A stretch of DNA of 64,000 nt from CAVWNR01 sp963756525. Its GTDB lineage: Bacteria; Actinomycetota; Actinomycetes; Mycobacteriales; Jatrophihabitantaceae. How positions within the stretch are numbered: position 1 is the stretch's first letter; each line of letters starts with the position of its first letter. The DNA lies in contig CAVWNR010000001.1 in the NCBI GenBank assembly GCA_963756525.1, forward strand, positions 1-64,000, given 5' to 3'. The notes under the pieces were generated by a model. That model was not told where the DNA came from. It saw only the letters and a program-made list of their open reading frames with translations, and searched no databases. This document shows positions 51,589 through 61,216 of this stretch, piece after piece. A program made the translations under genes and the position numbers.

Positions 51589-53160
51589 GTGCCGGTCGCT
51601 TTCAGTCCCCCGGTCGCGGAGCTGCCCCGCCCGTCGCGGGTGATCCCGACCGCGCTGCGCTGCGTGGCTGCCGTCGCGAGCGCCCGGATAGCCGACACCG
51701 CCGACACCGCCGACACCGTCGACACCGTCGACACCGTCGACATAGCGGTCACCGGCGTCACGGCCGACAGCCGACACGTGGCGCCCGGCGACCTGTTCGC
51801 GGCCGTGCCCGGGCACTGCGGACACGGCGCCGGGTTCGCCGCCGAAGCCGTCGCCGCCGGCGCCGTCGCGGTGCTCACCGATGAGGCCGGTGCCCCGCTC
51901 GTGCCGGCCGGCGTCCCGACGCTGGTGGTCGCGGACGTGCGGGCGGTGCTCGGCCCGGTCGCCGCCGACGTGTACGGTCGCCCCGCCGACACGCTGAGCG
52001 TCATCGGGGTCACCGGCACCAGCGGCAAGACGACCACGACGTTCCTGGTGCGTGCCGGGCTCGCGGCGGCAGGCGTCGCGTCCGGGTTGATGGGCACCGT
52101 TGCCACGCTGATCGGCGAGGACGCCGTGAAGACCGGCTTCACCACGCCGGAAGCGCCGCAGATCCAGGCGCTGCTAGCGGTGATGCGCGAACGCAATGTG
52201 CAGACGGTGGCGATGGAGGTCTCCAGCCACGCGCTGGCGATGCGGCGCGCGGACGGCATCGGGTTCGCCGTCGGGGCCTTCACCAACCTGTCCCAGGACC
52301 ACCTCGACTTCCACGCCGACATGGACGACTACTTCGCGGCGAAGGCGCGCCTGTTCGACGGGCGCTCGCGCACGTCGCTGATCGTCATCGACGACGACTG
52401 GGGGCGCCGGCTCGCGCGCATGGTCGGCCCGTCGGCGGTGACCGTGAGCACCACCGGGGACCACGCTGCGGACTGGCTGGCGACCGACGTGCGGGTGACC
52501 GCCGACGGCAGCACGGCGTTCCGCGTGGCCGGGCCGGGAATCGCGATCGACGCCGGCTGCGCGGTCCCCGGCGCGTACAACGTCGGGAACGCCCTATTGG
52601 CGCTGGCGATCCTGCACACGGTCGGCGTCGACCTCGACGTCGCCGCCCCCGCGGTGGCGAGCGCCTCCGTCCCCGGACGGATGGAGCGCATTGCCGCCGG
52701 CCAGCCCTATCTTGCCGTCGTCGACTACAGCCACAAGCCCGCCGCCGTCGACAGCGCGCTGCGCGCGCTGCGGGCGCTCACCCGCGGGCGGCTCATCGTC
52801 GTGCTCGGCTGCGGCGGCGACCGCGACCGCGCCAAGCGGCCGCTGATGGGCGCGGCCGCGGCACGCGGCGCGCAGCTGCTCGTCGTCACCGACGACAACC
52901 CCCGCTCCGAAGACCCGGCGTCGATCCGGCGGGCCATGCTCGACGGCGCCCGAGCGGTGCCGCCCGGCGAGCGCGGCGAGATCGTGGAGGTCGGGGGACG
53001 GGCCGCGGCGATCGCCGCCGCCGTCGCCGCTGCCGGACCGGGCGACACCGTGCTCGTCGCCGGCAAGGGCCACGAGACCGGGCAGGAGATCGCCGGGCAC
53101 GTCCACCCGTTCGACGACCGGGACGCGCTGCGCGCCGCCATCGTGGAGCGTGGCCGGTGA
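51589..53160 (+). CDS. murE: UDP-MurNAc-tripeptide ligase MurE
   Basis: 523 residues. Adds the third stem residue to UDP-MurNAc-Ala-Glu. The ATP loop is GVTGTSGKTTTT, then VAMEVSSHALAMRR, DHLDFHADMDDYF, and VTDDNPRSEDPASIR with Asp435-Asp-Asn-Pro-Arg439, the signature for meso-diaminopimelate. Near the N-terminus (residues 35-52) it has a low-complexity (ADT)3(VDT)n stretch from 9-bp repeats (51691-51744). GTG 51589 follows the ftsI stop by one base; its stop overlaps murF. Confidence 0.94.
   Translation: MPVAFSPPVAELPRPSRVIPTALRCVAAVASARIADTADTADTVDTVDTVDIAVTGVTADSRHVAPGDLFAAVPGHCGHGAGFAAEAVAAGAVAVLTDEAGAPLVPAGVPTLVVADVRAVLGPVAADVYGRPADTLSVIGVTGTSGKTTTTFLVRAGLAAAGVASGLMGTVATLIGEDAVKTGFTTPEAPQIQALLAVMRERNVQTVAMEVSSHALAMRRADGIGFAVGAFTNLSQDHLDFHADMDDYFAAKARLFDGRSRTSLIVIDDDWGRRLARMVGPSAVTVSTTGDHAADWLATDVRVTADGSTAFRVAGPGIAIDAGCAVPGAYNVGNALLALAILHTVGVDLDVAAPAVASASVPGRMERIAAGQPYLAVVDYSHKPAAVDSALRALRALTRGRLIVVLGCGGDRDRAKRPLMGAAAARGAQLLVVTDDNPRSEDPASIRRAMLDGARAVPPGERGEIVEVGGRAAAIAAAVAAAGPGDTVLVAGKGHETGQEIAGHVHPFDDRDALRAAIVERGR
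51691..51744 (+). repeat. In-frame 9-bp repeat inside murE
   Basis: Three GCCGACACC units followed by two GTCGACACC units and a partial third. They encode (ADT)3 then (VDT)2-VDI, a flexible insertion before the first conserved strand. Slippage would change length without a frame break. Confidence 0.85.
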
Positions 53161-54560
53161 TCGAGCTGACGCTGGCCGAGATCGCCACGATCACCGACGG
53201 CGCGCTCGGCGGCGGCGCCGACCCGTCGGCGGTGGTGAGCGGGCCGGTGGAGTTCGACTCCCGCAGAGTCGCCCCAGGCGGGCTCTTCCTCGCGCTGCCG
53301 GGCGAGCGCGTCGACGGCCACGACTACACCGCCGCGGCCGCGGCGGCAGGCGCGGTGGCCGCGCTCGTCACCCGTCCGGTCGACGAGCCGCACGTCCTCG
53401 TCCCCGACGGGCGCTGCGCGCTGGCCGCGCTCGCCACGGCGGTTGCCGCGCGGCTGGCGAGCACGGTGATCATCGGGATCACCGGCTCGTCCGGCAAGAC
53501 CTCGACGAAGGACCTGCTTGCCCAGGTGCTCGCCGAGCTCGGCCCGACCGTGGCCCCGCCCGAGTCGTTCAACAACGAGCTCGGCCACCCGTACACGGTG
53601 CTGCTCGCCGGCGCCCAGACGGGTTACCTGGTGCTCGAGACGAGCGCCCGCGGCATCGGCCACATCCGCTACCTCACCGCGATCGCCCCGCCGCGCATCG
53701 GGGCGGTGCTCAACGTCGGCAGCGCGCACCTCGGCGAGTTCGGCTCCCGGGAGGCGATCGCGCAGGCAAAGGGCGAACTGGTCGAGGCGCTGCCCGCCGA
53801 CGGCGTCGCGGTGCTCAACGCCGACGACGTGCTGGTCGCGGGCATGGCCGCGCGCACGGCGGCACGGGTGGTGACGTTCGGCGAGGGCGCGAAGGCGGAC
53901 GTCCGGGCGGACGCGGTCGGCCTGGACGACCTCGGCCGGGCCGGCTTCACACTGCGCGCCGGAGGCACGAGCGCCCGGGTGCAGCTGCGGACGGTGGGGG
54001 AGCACCACGTCGGCAACGCGCTGGCCGCGGCCGCCGTCGCGCTCGAGTGCGGCATGCCGCTCGACCGGGTCGCCGACGCCCTGTCGCGGGCGACCGCCCG
54101 CTCGCACTGGCGGATGGAGGTCACCGAGCGCCCGGACGGCGTGGTGATCGTCAACGACACGTACAACGCGAACCCCGAGTCCATGCGGGCGGCCCTGAAG
54201 GCCCTGGCCTACCTGGGCCGGCGCCGTGGCGCCCGCACGATCGCCGTGCTCGGCGAGATGGCCGAACTCGGCGCCGAAACCGCAGCCGAGCACGACGGGG
54301 TGGGCCGCCTTGCGGTCCGCCTGGACATAGCACGCCTGCTCGCGGTGGGGGAGTCCGCCCGCCCGCTCGCGCACGGAGCAGCTCTGGAAGGCTCCTGGAA
54401 CGGCGAGTCGAGCTGGGTGCCGGACGTCGACGCCGCGCTGGCGCTGCTGCGCGACGAGCTGCGTCCTGGTGACGTCGTGCTGGTGAAGGCGTCGCGGGCT
54501 GCCGGCCTGGAACGGGTCGCGCTCGCACTCATCGAGAACTGCGCGGAGGGCAGACAGTGA
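53157..54560 (+). CDS. murF: UDP-MurNAc-pentapeptide synthase MurF
   Basis: 467 residues. Adds D-Ala-D-Ala to the UDP-MurNAc-tripeptide, in the cytosol. It has the ATP loop GITGSSGKTSTKDL, then VLETSARGIGHI, FNNELGHPYTVL and VIVNDTYNANPESMRAAL. GTG 53157 overlaps the murE stop (GTGA) and its stop overlaps the mraY start, consistent with translational coupling. Confidence 0.94.
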   Translation: MIELTLAEIATITDGALGGGADPSAVVSGPVEFDSRRVAPGGLFLALPGERVDGHDYTAAAAAAGAVAALVTRPVDEPHVLVPDGRCALAALATAVAARLASTVIIGITGSSGKTSTKDLLAQVLAELGPTVAPPESFNNELGHPYTVLLAGAQTGYLVLETSARGIGHIRYLTAIAPPRIGAVLNVGSAHLGEFGSREAIAQAKGELVEALPADGVAVLNADDVLVAGMAARTAARVVTFGEGAKADVRADAVGLDDLGRAGFTLRAGGTSARVQLRTVGEHHVGNALAAAAVALECGMPLDRVADALSRATARSHWRMEVTERPDGVVIVNDTYNANPESMRAALKALAYLGRRRGARTIAVLGEMAELGAETAAEHDGVGRLAVRLDIARLLAVGESARPLAHGAALEGSWNGESSWVPDVDAALALLRDELRPGDVVLVKASRAAGLERVALALIENCAEGRQ

Positions 54561-55648
54561 GGACCGCCCTCGCCGGCGCGCTCGCTGCCCTGCTCTGCTC
54601 CATCCTGGTCACCCCGCTGGTCGTCCGGTTCTTCCGCCGGCGCGGCTTCGGCCAGGAGATCCGCAACGACGGCCCACCGCAGCACATGGTCAAGCGCGGC
54701 ACCCCGACGATGGGCGGCGTCGTGATCATCGGCTCCACGGTGGTCGGCTACGCCGCGGCACACGTCGTCGCCGCCGTGCAGAACGGGCAGGGCCCGACCG
54801 CGTCCGGCCTGCTCGCGCTGTTCCTGATGGTCGGGCTCGGCGTGGTCGGGTTTCTCGACGACTTCATCAAGCTGCGCCACCAGCGCAGCCTCGGCCTGCG
54901 CGCCCGCGCCAAGTTCGGCGGCCAGCTCGTCGTCGCCGTGGTGTTCGCCATCCTGGCACTGCAGTTCCGCAACAAGCTCGGGCTGAGCCCGGCGTCGACC
55001 TACCTGTCGTTCGTGCGCGACATCGGCGCTCTCGGGCTGGGCGCGGTCGGCTTCGTCGTGCTCGCCTACGTGATCGTGTCGGCCACGTCGCACGCGGTGA
55101 ACCTCACCGATGGCCTGGACGGCCTGGTCGCCGGCGCGTCCGCGATGGTCTTCGGGGCATACGCGCTGATCACCTTCCTGCAAGCCCGCCATCCGTGCGG
55201 TGCGAGCGGCGGACCGGTGGGCTGCTACCAGGTGCGCGACCCGCGCGACCTGGCGATCCTCGCCGCGGCGGCGATGAGCGCCTGCTTCGGCTTCCTGTGG
55301 TGGAACGCCTCGCCGGCGCAGATCTTCATGGGCGACACCGGCTCGATGGCGCTGGGTGGGCTGATGGCCGGGCTTGCCATCCTGTCGCGCACCGAACTGC
55401 TGCTGGTCGTGCTGGGCGGCCTGTTCGCCACGGTCACCCTCTCCGGGATCATCCAGGCCGGCTGGTTCAAATACACCCGATGGCGCACCGGCACCGGACG
55501 GCGCGCGTTCAAGATGTCGCCGATCCACCACCACTTCGAGATGTCGGGGTGGGAAGAGATCACGATCATCGTCCGGTTCTGGGTGATCGCCGGCATGGGC
55601 GTGGCGTTCGGGGTGGGCCTGTTCTACGCCGAGTTCGTCAGTGCCTGA
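54557..55648 (+). CDS. mraY: MraY, phospho-MurNAc-pentapeptide translocase
   Basis: 363 residues, ten membrane helices. Makes lipid I from UDP-MurNAc-pentapeptide and undecaprenyl phosphate on the inner face of the membrane. It has KRGTPTMGGVVIIGS, FLDDFIKLRHQRSLGLRARAK with the Asp-Asp pair, NLTDGLDGLVAG, MGDTGSMALGG and SPIHHHFEMSGW with the His triad. It matches the family throughout. Confidence 0.95.
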   Translation: MRTALAGALAALLCSILVTPLVVRFFRRRGFGQEIRNDGPPQHMVKRGTPTMGGVVIIGSTVVGYAAAHVVAAVQNGQGPTASGLLALFLMVGLGVVGFLDDFIKLRHQRSLGLRARAKFGGQLVVAVVFAILALQFRNKLGLSPASTYLSFVRDIGALGLGAVGFVVLAYVIVSATSHAVNLTDGLDGLVAGASAMVFGAYALITFLQARHPCGASGGPVGCYQVRDPRDLAILAAAAMSACFGFLWWNASPAQIFMGDTGSMALGGLMAGLAILSRTELLLVVLGGLFATVTLSGIIQAGWFKYTRWRTGTGRRAFKMSPIHHHFEMSGWEEITIIVRFWVIAGMGVAFGVGLFYAEFVSA

Positions 55649-57014
55649 GTTCGGTGGCCGGACCGTCCTCGTGCTCGGCGTGCGGTTCGCCGGCGCTGCG
55701 GCCGCGCGTGCGCTGCTCGCTCGACGGGCCCGGGTGCTGCTGGCCGACCGCCAGCGCACCGCCGAGGTGGCAGCGCTGGAGGCCGCCGGCGCGGTGTTTC
55801 TCGGCGACCTCGACACGCTGCCCGCCGGCGTCGACCTGCTGTGGGTGACGCCGGGCGTGCCGCCGGCGCATCCGCTGCCCGTCGCCGCGCAGGCCGCCGG
55901 CATCGAGGTGATCGGCGAGGTCGAGCTGGCCTGGCGGCTCCGCCCGCCGGGCGCGGCGCCGTGGCTCGCGGTCACCGGCACGAACGGCAAGACGACCACC
56001 GTCGGGATGCTCGCGTCGATCCTGACCGCAGCCGGCCTGCATACCCGGGCCGTCGGCAATGTCGGCGTCTCGATCGTGGACGCGGTGAGCGCGACACCCC
56101 CCTACGACGTGCTCGCCGTGGAGCTGTCGAGCTTCCAGCTGCACTGGTCGTCGTCGGTCGTCCCCGAGGCCGGCGCGCTGCTGAACCTGGCGCCCGACCA
56201 CCTGGACTGGCACGGCTCGATGGCGGCGTACGCGATGACCAAGACGAAGGTCTGGGACGCGCCGGTGGCGATCGGCAACCTCGACGATCGCGCGGTGGCC
56301 GAGCTGCTCGACGGGCCGGCGTCACGCGCTCAGGGCCGCCGCGTCGGGATCACGCTGCGCGAGCCCGAGCCGGGCCAGCTCGGCGTGGCCGACGAGATGC
56401 TCGTCGACCACGCGTTCGCCGAGCATCCGGCGCCGCTCGCCGCGGCCGCCGACGTGCGCCCGCCCGGCGCACACAACCTCGCCAACGCCCTGGCCGCGGC
56501 GGCGCTCGCCCGGGCGCACGGCGTCCCGGCCGGAGCGGTCGCTGCCGGGCTGCGCGCGTTCGTCCCCGACCCGCACCGCAACCAGCTGGTCGCCACCCGG
56601 GCGGGAGTGCGCTACGTCGACGACAGCAAGGCCACTAACCCGCACGCCGCGGCGGCGTCGCTCGGCGCGTACGGGCGGGTCGTGTGGATCGCCGGCGGGC
56701 AGCTCAAGGGCGCGCCGGTGGACGAGCTGGTAGCCGCGTTCGCCGGGAAACTGGCCGGCGTCGTGCTCCTCGGGGCCGACCGCGGGCAGATCGGTGCCGC
56801 CCTGGCACGACACGCGCCCGATGTGCCGGTGATCGACGTCGCGAGGCACGACGATGAGGCCATGACCGAGGTGGTGGCCGCCGCGGCCGGGCTCGCGCGT
56901 CCGGGCGACACTGTGCTGCTCGCCCCCGCCGCCGCCTCCTACGACATGTTCAGCGGCTATGCGGCGCGCGGTGCGGCCTTCGCCGCCGCGGTGGCCGCGC
57001 TGAAGGCGCCATGA
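55641..57014 (+). CDS. murD: UDP-MurNAc-alanine:D-glutamate ligase MurD
   Basis: 457 residues. Adds D-Glu to UDP-MurNAc-L-Ala. The N-terminal nucleotide-like loop is LVLGVRFAGAAAARAL, where most MurD have a GxGxSG loop; then the ATP loop AVTGTNGKTTTVGML, AVELSSFQLHWSSS, LAPDHLDWHGSMAAY and RYVDDSKATNPHAAAASL. GTG 55641 starts inside the last codons of mraY. Confidence 0.93.
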   Translation: MPEFGGRTVLVLGVRFAGAAAARALLARRARVLLADRQRTAEVAALEAAGAVFLGDLDTLPAGVDLLWVTPGVPPAHPLPVAAQAAGIEVIGEVELAWRLRPPGAAPWLAVTGTNGKTTTVGMLASILTAAGLHTRAVGNVGVSIVDAVSATPPYDVLAVELSSFQLHWSSSVVPEAGALLNLAPDHLDWHGSMAAYAMTKTKVWDAPVAIGNLDDRAVAELLDGPASRAQGRRVGITLREPEPGQLGVADEMLVDHAFAEHPAPLAAAADVRPPGAHNLANALAAAALARAHGVPAGAVAAGLRAFVPDPHRNQLVATRAGVRYVDDSKATNPHAAAASLGAYGRVVWIAGGQLKGAPVDELVAAFAGKLAGVVLLGADRGQIGAALARHAPDVPVIDVARHDDEAMTEVVAAAAGLARPGDTVLLAPAAASYDMFSGYAARGAAFAAAVAALKAP

Positions 57015-57078
57015 CGGTGCCAGCCCGCCGGCCGCCGTCGCTCCGCTCCGGTCGTGTGCTCACGCCGGCGGCCGGCTC

Positions 57079-58530
57079 ATGACGGCCGTCGCCGTGCGCC
57101 GGCGCTGGCGGCGCTGGCGGGCGTCGGTCGCCGCGGGGCACCGCTACCTCGATCGCCCGTACACCTCGGTGCAGCTGGTGATGGTCGCTGGCGTCTGCCT
57201 GCTCGGCTTCGGCGTGCTGATGGCCGCGTCCACCACGATCTCTGCGTCGAGCATCGACGGGGGCACCATCTGGACCCAGCTGATCAAGGAGGTGCTCTTC
57301 GTCGTCCTCGGCGTGCCGATCTTCTGGTTGGCGATGCGGATGTCACCGCAGGGCTTCCGCCGCCTCGCCTACCCGACGCTGCTGGTCGCGCTGGTGGGCC
57401 TGCTCGCCGTTCTGGTGCCGGGGCTGGGTGTCGGCGTGTACGGCGCCCGGCGCTGGATCAACCTGGGCCCACTGCCGTTCCAGCCGTCGGAGGTGGCCAA
57501 GCTCGCCATCCTGATCTGGGGCGCCGACCTGTTCGCCCGCAAGCAGCACCTCGGCACGTTGACTCGCGCGCGGCACGTCTTCGTGCCGCTGGTGCCGATA
57601 TTCGTGCTGGTCTGCGTCCTGGTGATGCTCGAGCCCGACCTCGGCACCACGATGTGCTTCCTGCTGATCCTGCTCGGGTTGCTGTGGATGCTCGGCCTGC
57701 CGCTGCGCTACTTCGTGGGCGTGCTCACGATCGCCGGGGTCGTGGTCACGGCGCTGGCGGTCACCGAGCCGTACCGGCTGCAGCGGCTGATGACGTTCGT
57801 GCACCCGTTTCAGGAGCACAAGGGCTCGGGCTACCAGACCGTGGAGGGGCTCTACGCGCTGGCGTCCGGCGGCCTGTTCGGGGTCGGCCTGGGCAACGGC
57901 ACGTCCAAGTACAGCTGGGTGCCCAACGCCAACACCGACTACGTGTTCTCCGTCATCGGCGAGGAACTCGGCCTGCTGGGCTGCGTCAGCGTGTTGGCGC
58001 TGTTCGCGCTGCTCGCCTACACCGGACTGCGCATCTCGCGACGCAGCGTCGACCCGTTCGTCAAGCTCGCCTCCGGCGCGGCGACGGTGTGGCTCTGCGG
58101 CCAGGCATTGATCAACATCGGCTACGTCACGGCGCTGCTGCCGGTCACCGGCATCCCGCTGCCGTTCATCTCGGCCGGCGGGACGTCGCTGCTCGCGACG
58201 TTCCTCGTCTTCGGGATGCTTGTCTCCTTCGCCCGGCACGAGCCGGCGGCGGTCGCCGCCGCGCAGCGCGCCGCGGCCAGCGGCGCCCGCAGCCGGCTCG
58301 AGCGGTGGGGACACGTCCCGGTGCCGAAGGCCTACGTCGCACCCAAGCGCCGCAGCCGCCGCCCGGCGGAGCGGCCCGCACGCCCGTCCGCCCCTCTTCC
58401 CCGGCAACGGCCGGCGGCGGGGAAGGCGGCCGGGCGATCAGCTTTTCCCCGCCAATGGCCGGATTCGGCTGCCGCGGCCGGTCACCAGCGGGGAAGACGT
58501 GATCGAGCGAACGGCCGGCGGCTGGCGTGA
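57079..58530 (+). CDS. ftsW: FtsW, septal peptidoglycan glycosyltransferase
   Basis: 483-residue SEDS-family membrane protein that polymerises septal lipid II together with FtsI. About ten helices. It has the SEDS motifs GARRWINLGPLPFQPSEVAK, VMLEPDLGTTMCF, VTEPYRLQRLMTFVHPF, NTDYVFSVIGEELG and GIPLPFISAGGTSLLA. The C-terminal 100 residues are basic, Pro/Arg-rich and probably unstructured. ATG 57079 is 65 bp after the murD stop, one of the few gaps in the cluster. Its end overlaps murG (GTGA). Confidence 0.94.
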   Translation: MTAVAVRRRWRRWRASVAAGHRYLDRPYTSVQLVMVAGVCLLGFGVLMAASTTISASSIDGGTIWTQLIKEVLFVVLGVPIFWLAMRMSPQGFRRLAYPTLLVALVGLLAVLVPGLGVGVYGARRWINLGPLPFQPSEVAKLAILIWGADLFARKQHLGTLTRARHVFVPLVPIFVLVCVLVMLEPDLGTTMCFLLILLGLLWMLGLPLRYFVGVLTIAGVVVTALAVTEPYRLQRLMTFVHPFQEHKGSGYQTVEGLYALASGGLFGVGLGNGTSKYSWVPNANTDYVFSVIGEELGLLGCVSVLALFALLAYTGLRISRRSVDPFVKLASGAATVWLCGQALINIGYVTALLPVTGIPLPFISAGGTSLLATFLVFGMLVSFARHEPAAVAAAQRAAASGARSRLERWGHVPVPKAYVAPKRRSRRPAERPARPSAPLPRQRPAAGKAAGRSAFPRQWPDSAAAAGHQRGRRDRANGRRLA

Positions 58531-59729
58531 GCGGGACCGCCGACCGGCCGGTGAGCATTGTGATCGCCGGCGGCCACTCCGCCGGGCACATCGAGCCGGC
58601 GATGGCGGTGGCCGACGCGATCCGCCGCCTAGACCCGGCCGCGGCGATCACCGCGGTCGGCACCGAGCGCGGCCTGGACACCACGCTGATCCCGGCTCGC
58701 GGCTACCCGCTCGAGATCATCCCGCCGGTACCGCTGCCGCGCCGGCCGGGCCGGGAACTGGTGCGTACGCCGGGTCGGGAGGCGGCGGCCGTCGCCGCGG
58801 CCGCATCGGTGCTGGACCGGGTGCACGCCGACGCGGCCGTCGGCTTCGGCGGCTACGTGGCGCTGCCGCTCTACCTCGCCGCCCGCCGGCGCCGCGTCCC
58901 ACTGGTCATCCACGAGGCGAACGCCCGACCCGGCGTGGCCAACCGCGTCGGCGCCCTGCTGACCCGGCACGTGTTCGCCGCACTGCCCGGCTCGCGGCTG
59001 CCGCATGCCCGCGTGGTCGGCATGCCGATGCGCCCGGCGATCTCCGGGTTGGACCGCGCCGCCCTGCGCAAACAAGCCCGCGAAGGGTTCGACCTGGACG
59101 CCGACGCGCCCACGCTGCTGGTCACCGGCGGCTCGCAAGGCGCGGCGGCGCTCAACCGCGCGGCGACGGCCGCGGCCGGCGGGCTGCGCGCGGCCGGCGT
59201 GCAGGTGCTGCACATCGCCGGTCCGGACAAGGTCGCCCAGGTCGCCCAGGTCGCCCAGGTCGCCCAGGTCGCCCAGGTCGCCCAGGTCGCCCAGGTCGCC
59301 CCCGGCGAGCCGCCGTACGTGATCGTGCCCTACGTCGAGGACATGCGGCTGGCCTATGCGGCGGCCGACTTCGCGCTGTGCCGGTCCGGGGCGATGACCT
59401 GCGCGGAGCTGGCGGCAGTCGGGCTTCCCGCCGCGTACGTGCCGCTACCGCTGCGCGGCGGCGAGCAGCGGCACAACGCCGAGCCGATCGTCGCCGCGGG
59501 CGGTGCGCTGGTGGTCGACGACGCCGAGCTCTCCGCGCAGTGGATCATCGACCAGGTCGTGCCGGTGGTCACTGATCCGGACCGGCTCGCCGCGATGTCC
59601 GCGGCCGCAGGGCATGCTGGGTCGCGTGACGCCGACACCGTCCTGGCGCACGCCGTGCTGACCGTCGCGCGGGAGCGCGTCCGGCCCGAGCGCACGCGGC
59701 GGCCACGGCGAAGCAGGAGGAGATCATGA
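58527..59729 (+). CDS. murG: MurG, lipid II synthase with a VAQ repeat
   Basis: 400 residues. Adds GlcNAc to lipid I on the inner membrane face. N-terminal loop reads GGHSAGHIEPAMAVADAI where most members have GGGTxGH. Then come VGFGGYVALPLYLAARRRRV, IHEANARPGVANR, VTGGSQGAAALNRA, and the UDP-GlcNAc site LCRSGAMTCAELAAVGLPA. Residues 236-256 are seven exact VAQ units encoded by seven perfect 9-bp repeats (59232-59294), inserted between HIAGPDK and PGEPPYVIV. GTG 58527 overlaps ftsW. Confidence 0.94.
   Translation: MSGTADRPVSIVIAGGHSAGHIEPAMAVADAIRRLDPAAAITAVGTERGLDTTLIPARGYPLEIIPPVPLPRRPGRELVRTPGREAAAVAAAASVLDRVHADAAVGFGGYVALPLYLAARRRRVPLVIHEANARPGVANRVGALLTRHVFAALPGSRLPHARVVGMPMRPAISGLDRAALRKQAREGFDLDADAPTLLVTGGSQGAAALNRAATAAAGGLRAAGVQVLHIAGPDKVAQVAQVAQVAQVAQVAQVAQVAPGEPPYVIVPYVEDMRLAYAAADFALCRSGAMTCAELAAVGLPAAYVPLPLRGGEQRHNAEPIVAAGGALVVDDAELSAQWIIDQVVPVVTDPDRLAAMSAAAGHAGSRDADTVLAHAVLTVARERVRPERTRRPRRSRRRS
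59232..59294 (+). repeat. Seven perfect 9-bp repeats inside murG
   Basis: GTCGCCCAG repeated seven times without a mismatch, followed by a partial eighth unit (GTCGCC then CCC). In frame (VAQ). Perfect identity implies recent expansion or active slippage. Confidence 0.95.
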
Positions 59730-61216
59730 GCGCTCCGACGCGCGACGCCGCGGCGGGGCGCCCCGCCGACTGGGCGGCGCCCGGCGCCGCACTGGTCCGC
59801 AGCGCGCCGACCGACTCCGTGCCGCCGCTGGCGAGCCTGGCCCGGGTGCACATCATCGGCATCGCGGGATCCGGGATGAGCGGCCTTGCCCGCATCCTGC
59901 TCGCACGTGGCGTGCCGGTCAGCGGGTGCGAGCTGCGCGAGTCGGCCACCACCGAAGCCCTGCGATCGGCCGGCGCCGTCGTCACCATCGGAAACTCCGC
60001 GGGCCATGTCGCCGCAGCCGACACGGTCGTCTACAGCACGGCGATCAGTCCACGGCACCCGGAGTTCGTCGCGGCACGGGCGAGCGGCAAGCCGTTCCTG
60101 CGCCGGGCGGCGGCGCTGGCGGCGGCGCTCGAGGGCCGCCGCACGGTGGCCGTCACGGGCACGCACGGGAAGACCACGACGACCTCCCTGCTCACCGTCG
60201 CAGCGCAAGCCTGTGGCCTCGACCCGTCGTTCGCGATCGGCGCGACGCTCACCGCCGACGACTGCAACGCATACTTCGGCAGCGGCGAGCTGGCGATCGT
60301 CGAGGCCGACGAGAGCGACGGCTCGTTCCTGCTCAGCCAGCCGTCTGCCGCGATCGTGACCAACGTCGAGGCCGATCATCTGGAGAACCACGGCGACCTC
60401 GCCGGAATCTTCCGGGCGTTCGAGCTGTTCGTCGACCGGGTCGACCCGGGCGGTCTGCTGCTCTGCTGCGCCGACGATGCCGGTGCGCGGCAGGTCGCTC
60501 GCTACGCCCGCGCGACGGGCCGGCGAGTGCTGACCTACGGCGAGGCGCCGGGGGCCGACGTGCGGGTCGGCGACATCGCCGCCGGCTCCGACGGGGTGAC
60601 GTTCACGGCGGCGGGCGGCGGCATCGGCGTCGCGCGGGTGTCGGTCGGCTCGCTGGTGGGGCGGCACATGGCGCTCAACGCGGCGGCGGCGCTGGCCCTC
60701 GCCGCGCATCTCGGCTTCGACGTCGACGCTGTCCTCGCCGCCTGGCGCGGGTTCCGCGGGGTGCGCCGGCGCTTCGAGCTGCGCGGCGTCGCCGACGGCG
60801 TGCGCGTGTACGACGACTACGCGCACCACCCGACCGAGGTGGCGGCGCAGATCAGGGCGGCGCGCGCGGCGGCCGGGGACGGCCGGGTGATCGGAGTGTT
60901 CCAGCCCGGTACGTACAGCCGCACCCAGACGTTCGCACGAGAGTTCGGCGAGGCGATGTCGCTGGCCGACGTCGCGGTGGTGATGGATATCTATCCGGCC
61001 CGCGAGGAGCCCATCCCGGGTGTCACCGGAGCGCTGATCGCCGACGTCGTCGCGCTGCCGCCCGACGACGTCGTCTACGAGCCGAGCTACCCGGAGGTAC
61101 CAGCACGTATCGCGGGGCTCGCCCGACCCGGCGACCTGGTGATGACCATGGGGATCGGCGACGTGTACCTGCTCTGCCCGCAGATCCTGGCTGCGCTCGC
61201 GGAGCGCGCCCGGTGA
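59726..61216 (+). CDS. murC: UDP-MurNAc:L-alanine ligase MurC
   Basis: 496 residues. First amino-acid ligase of the pathway; adds L-Ala to UDP-MurNAc. A Pro/Ala-rich N-terminus of about 38 residues precedes VHIIGIAGSGMSGLARIL. Then come VAVTGTHGKTTTTSLL, AIVEADESDGSFL, TNVEADHLENHGDLAG and RVYDDYAHHPTEVAAQI. ATG 59726 overlaps murG as ATGA. Confidence 0.94.
   Translation: MSAPTRDAAAGRPADWAAPGAALVRSAPTDSVPPLASLARVHIIGIAGSGMSGLARILLARGVPVSGCELRESATTEALRSAGAVVTIGNSAGHVAAADTVVYSTAISPRHPEFVAARASGKPFLRRAAALAAALEGRRTVAVTGTHGKTTTTSLLTVAAQACGLDPSFAIGATLTADDCNAYFGSGELAIVEADESDGSFLLSQPSAAIVTNVEADHLENHGDLAGIFRAFELFVDRVDPGGLLLCCADDAGARQVARYARATGRRVLTYGEAPGADVRVGDIAAGSDGVTFTAAGGGIGVARVSVGSLVGRHMALNAAAALALAAHLGFDVDAVLAAWRGFRGVRRRFELRGVADGVRVYDDYAHHPTEVAAQIRAARAAAGDGRVIGVFQPGTYSRTQTFAREFGEAMSLADVAVVMDIYPAREEPIPGVTGALIADVVALPPDDVVYEPSYPEVPARIAGLARPGDLVMTMGIGDVYLLCPQILAALAERAR

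Noticed and set aside
59232..59300. CRISPR-like array in murG
   Set aside because: Repeats are 9 bp, contiguous and in frame with a protein; there are no spacers.
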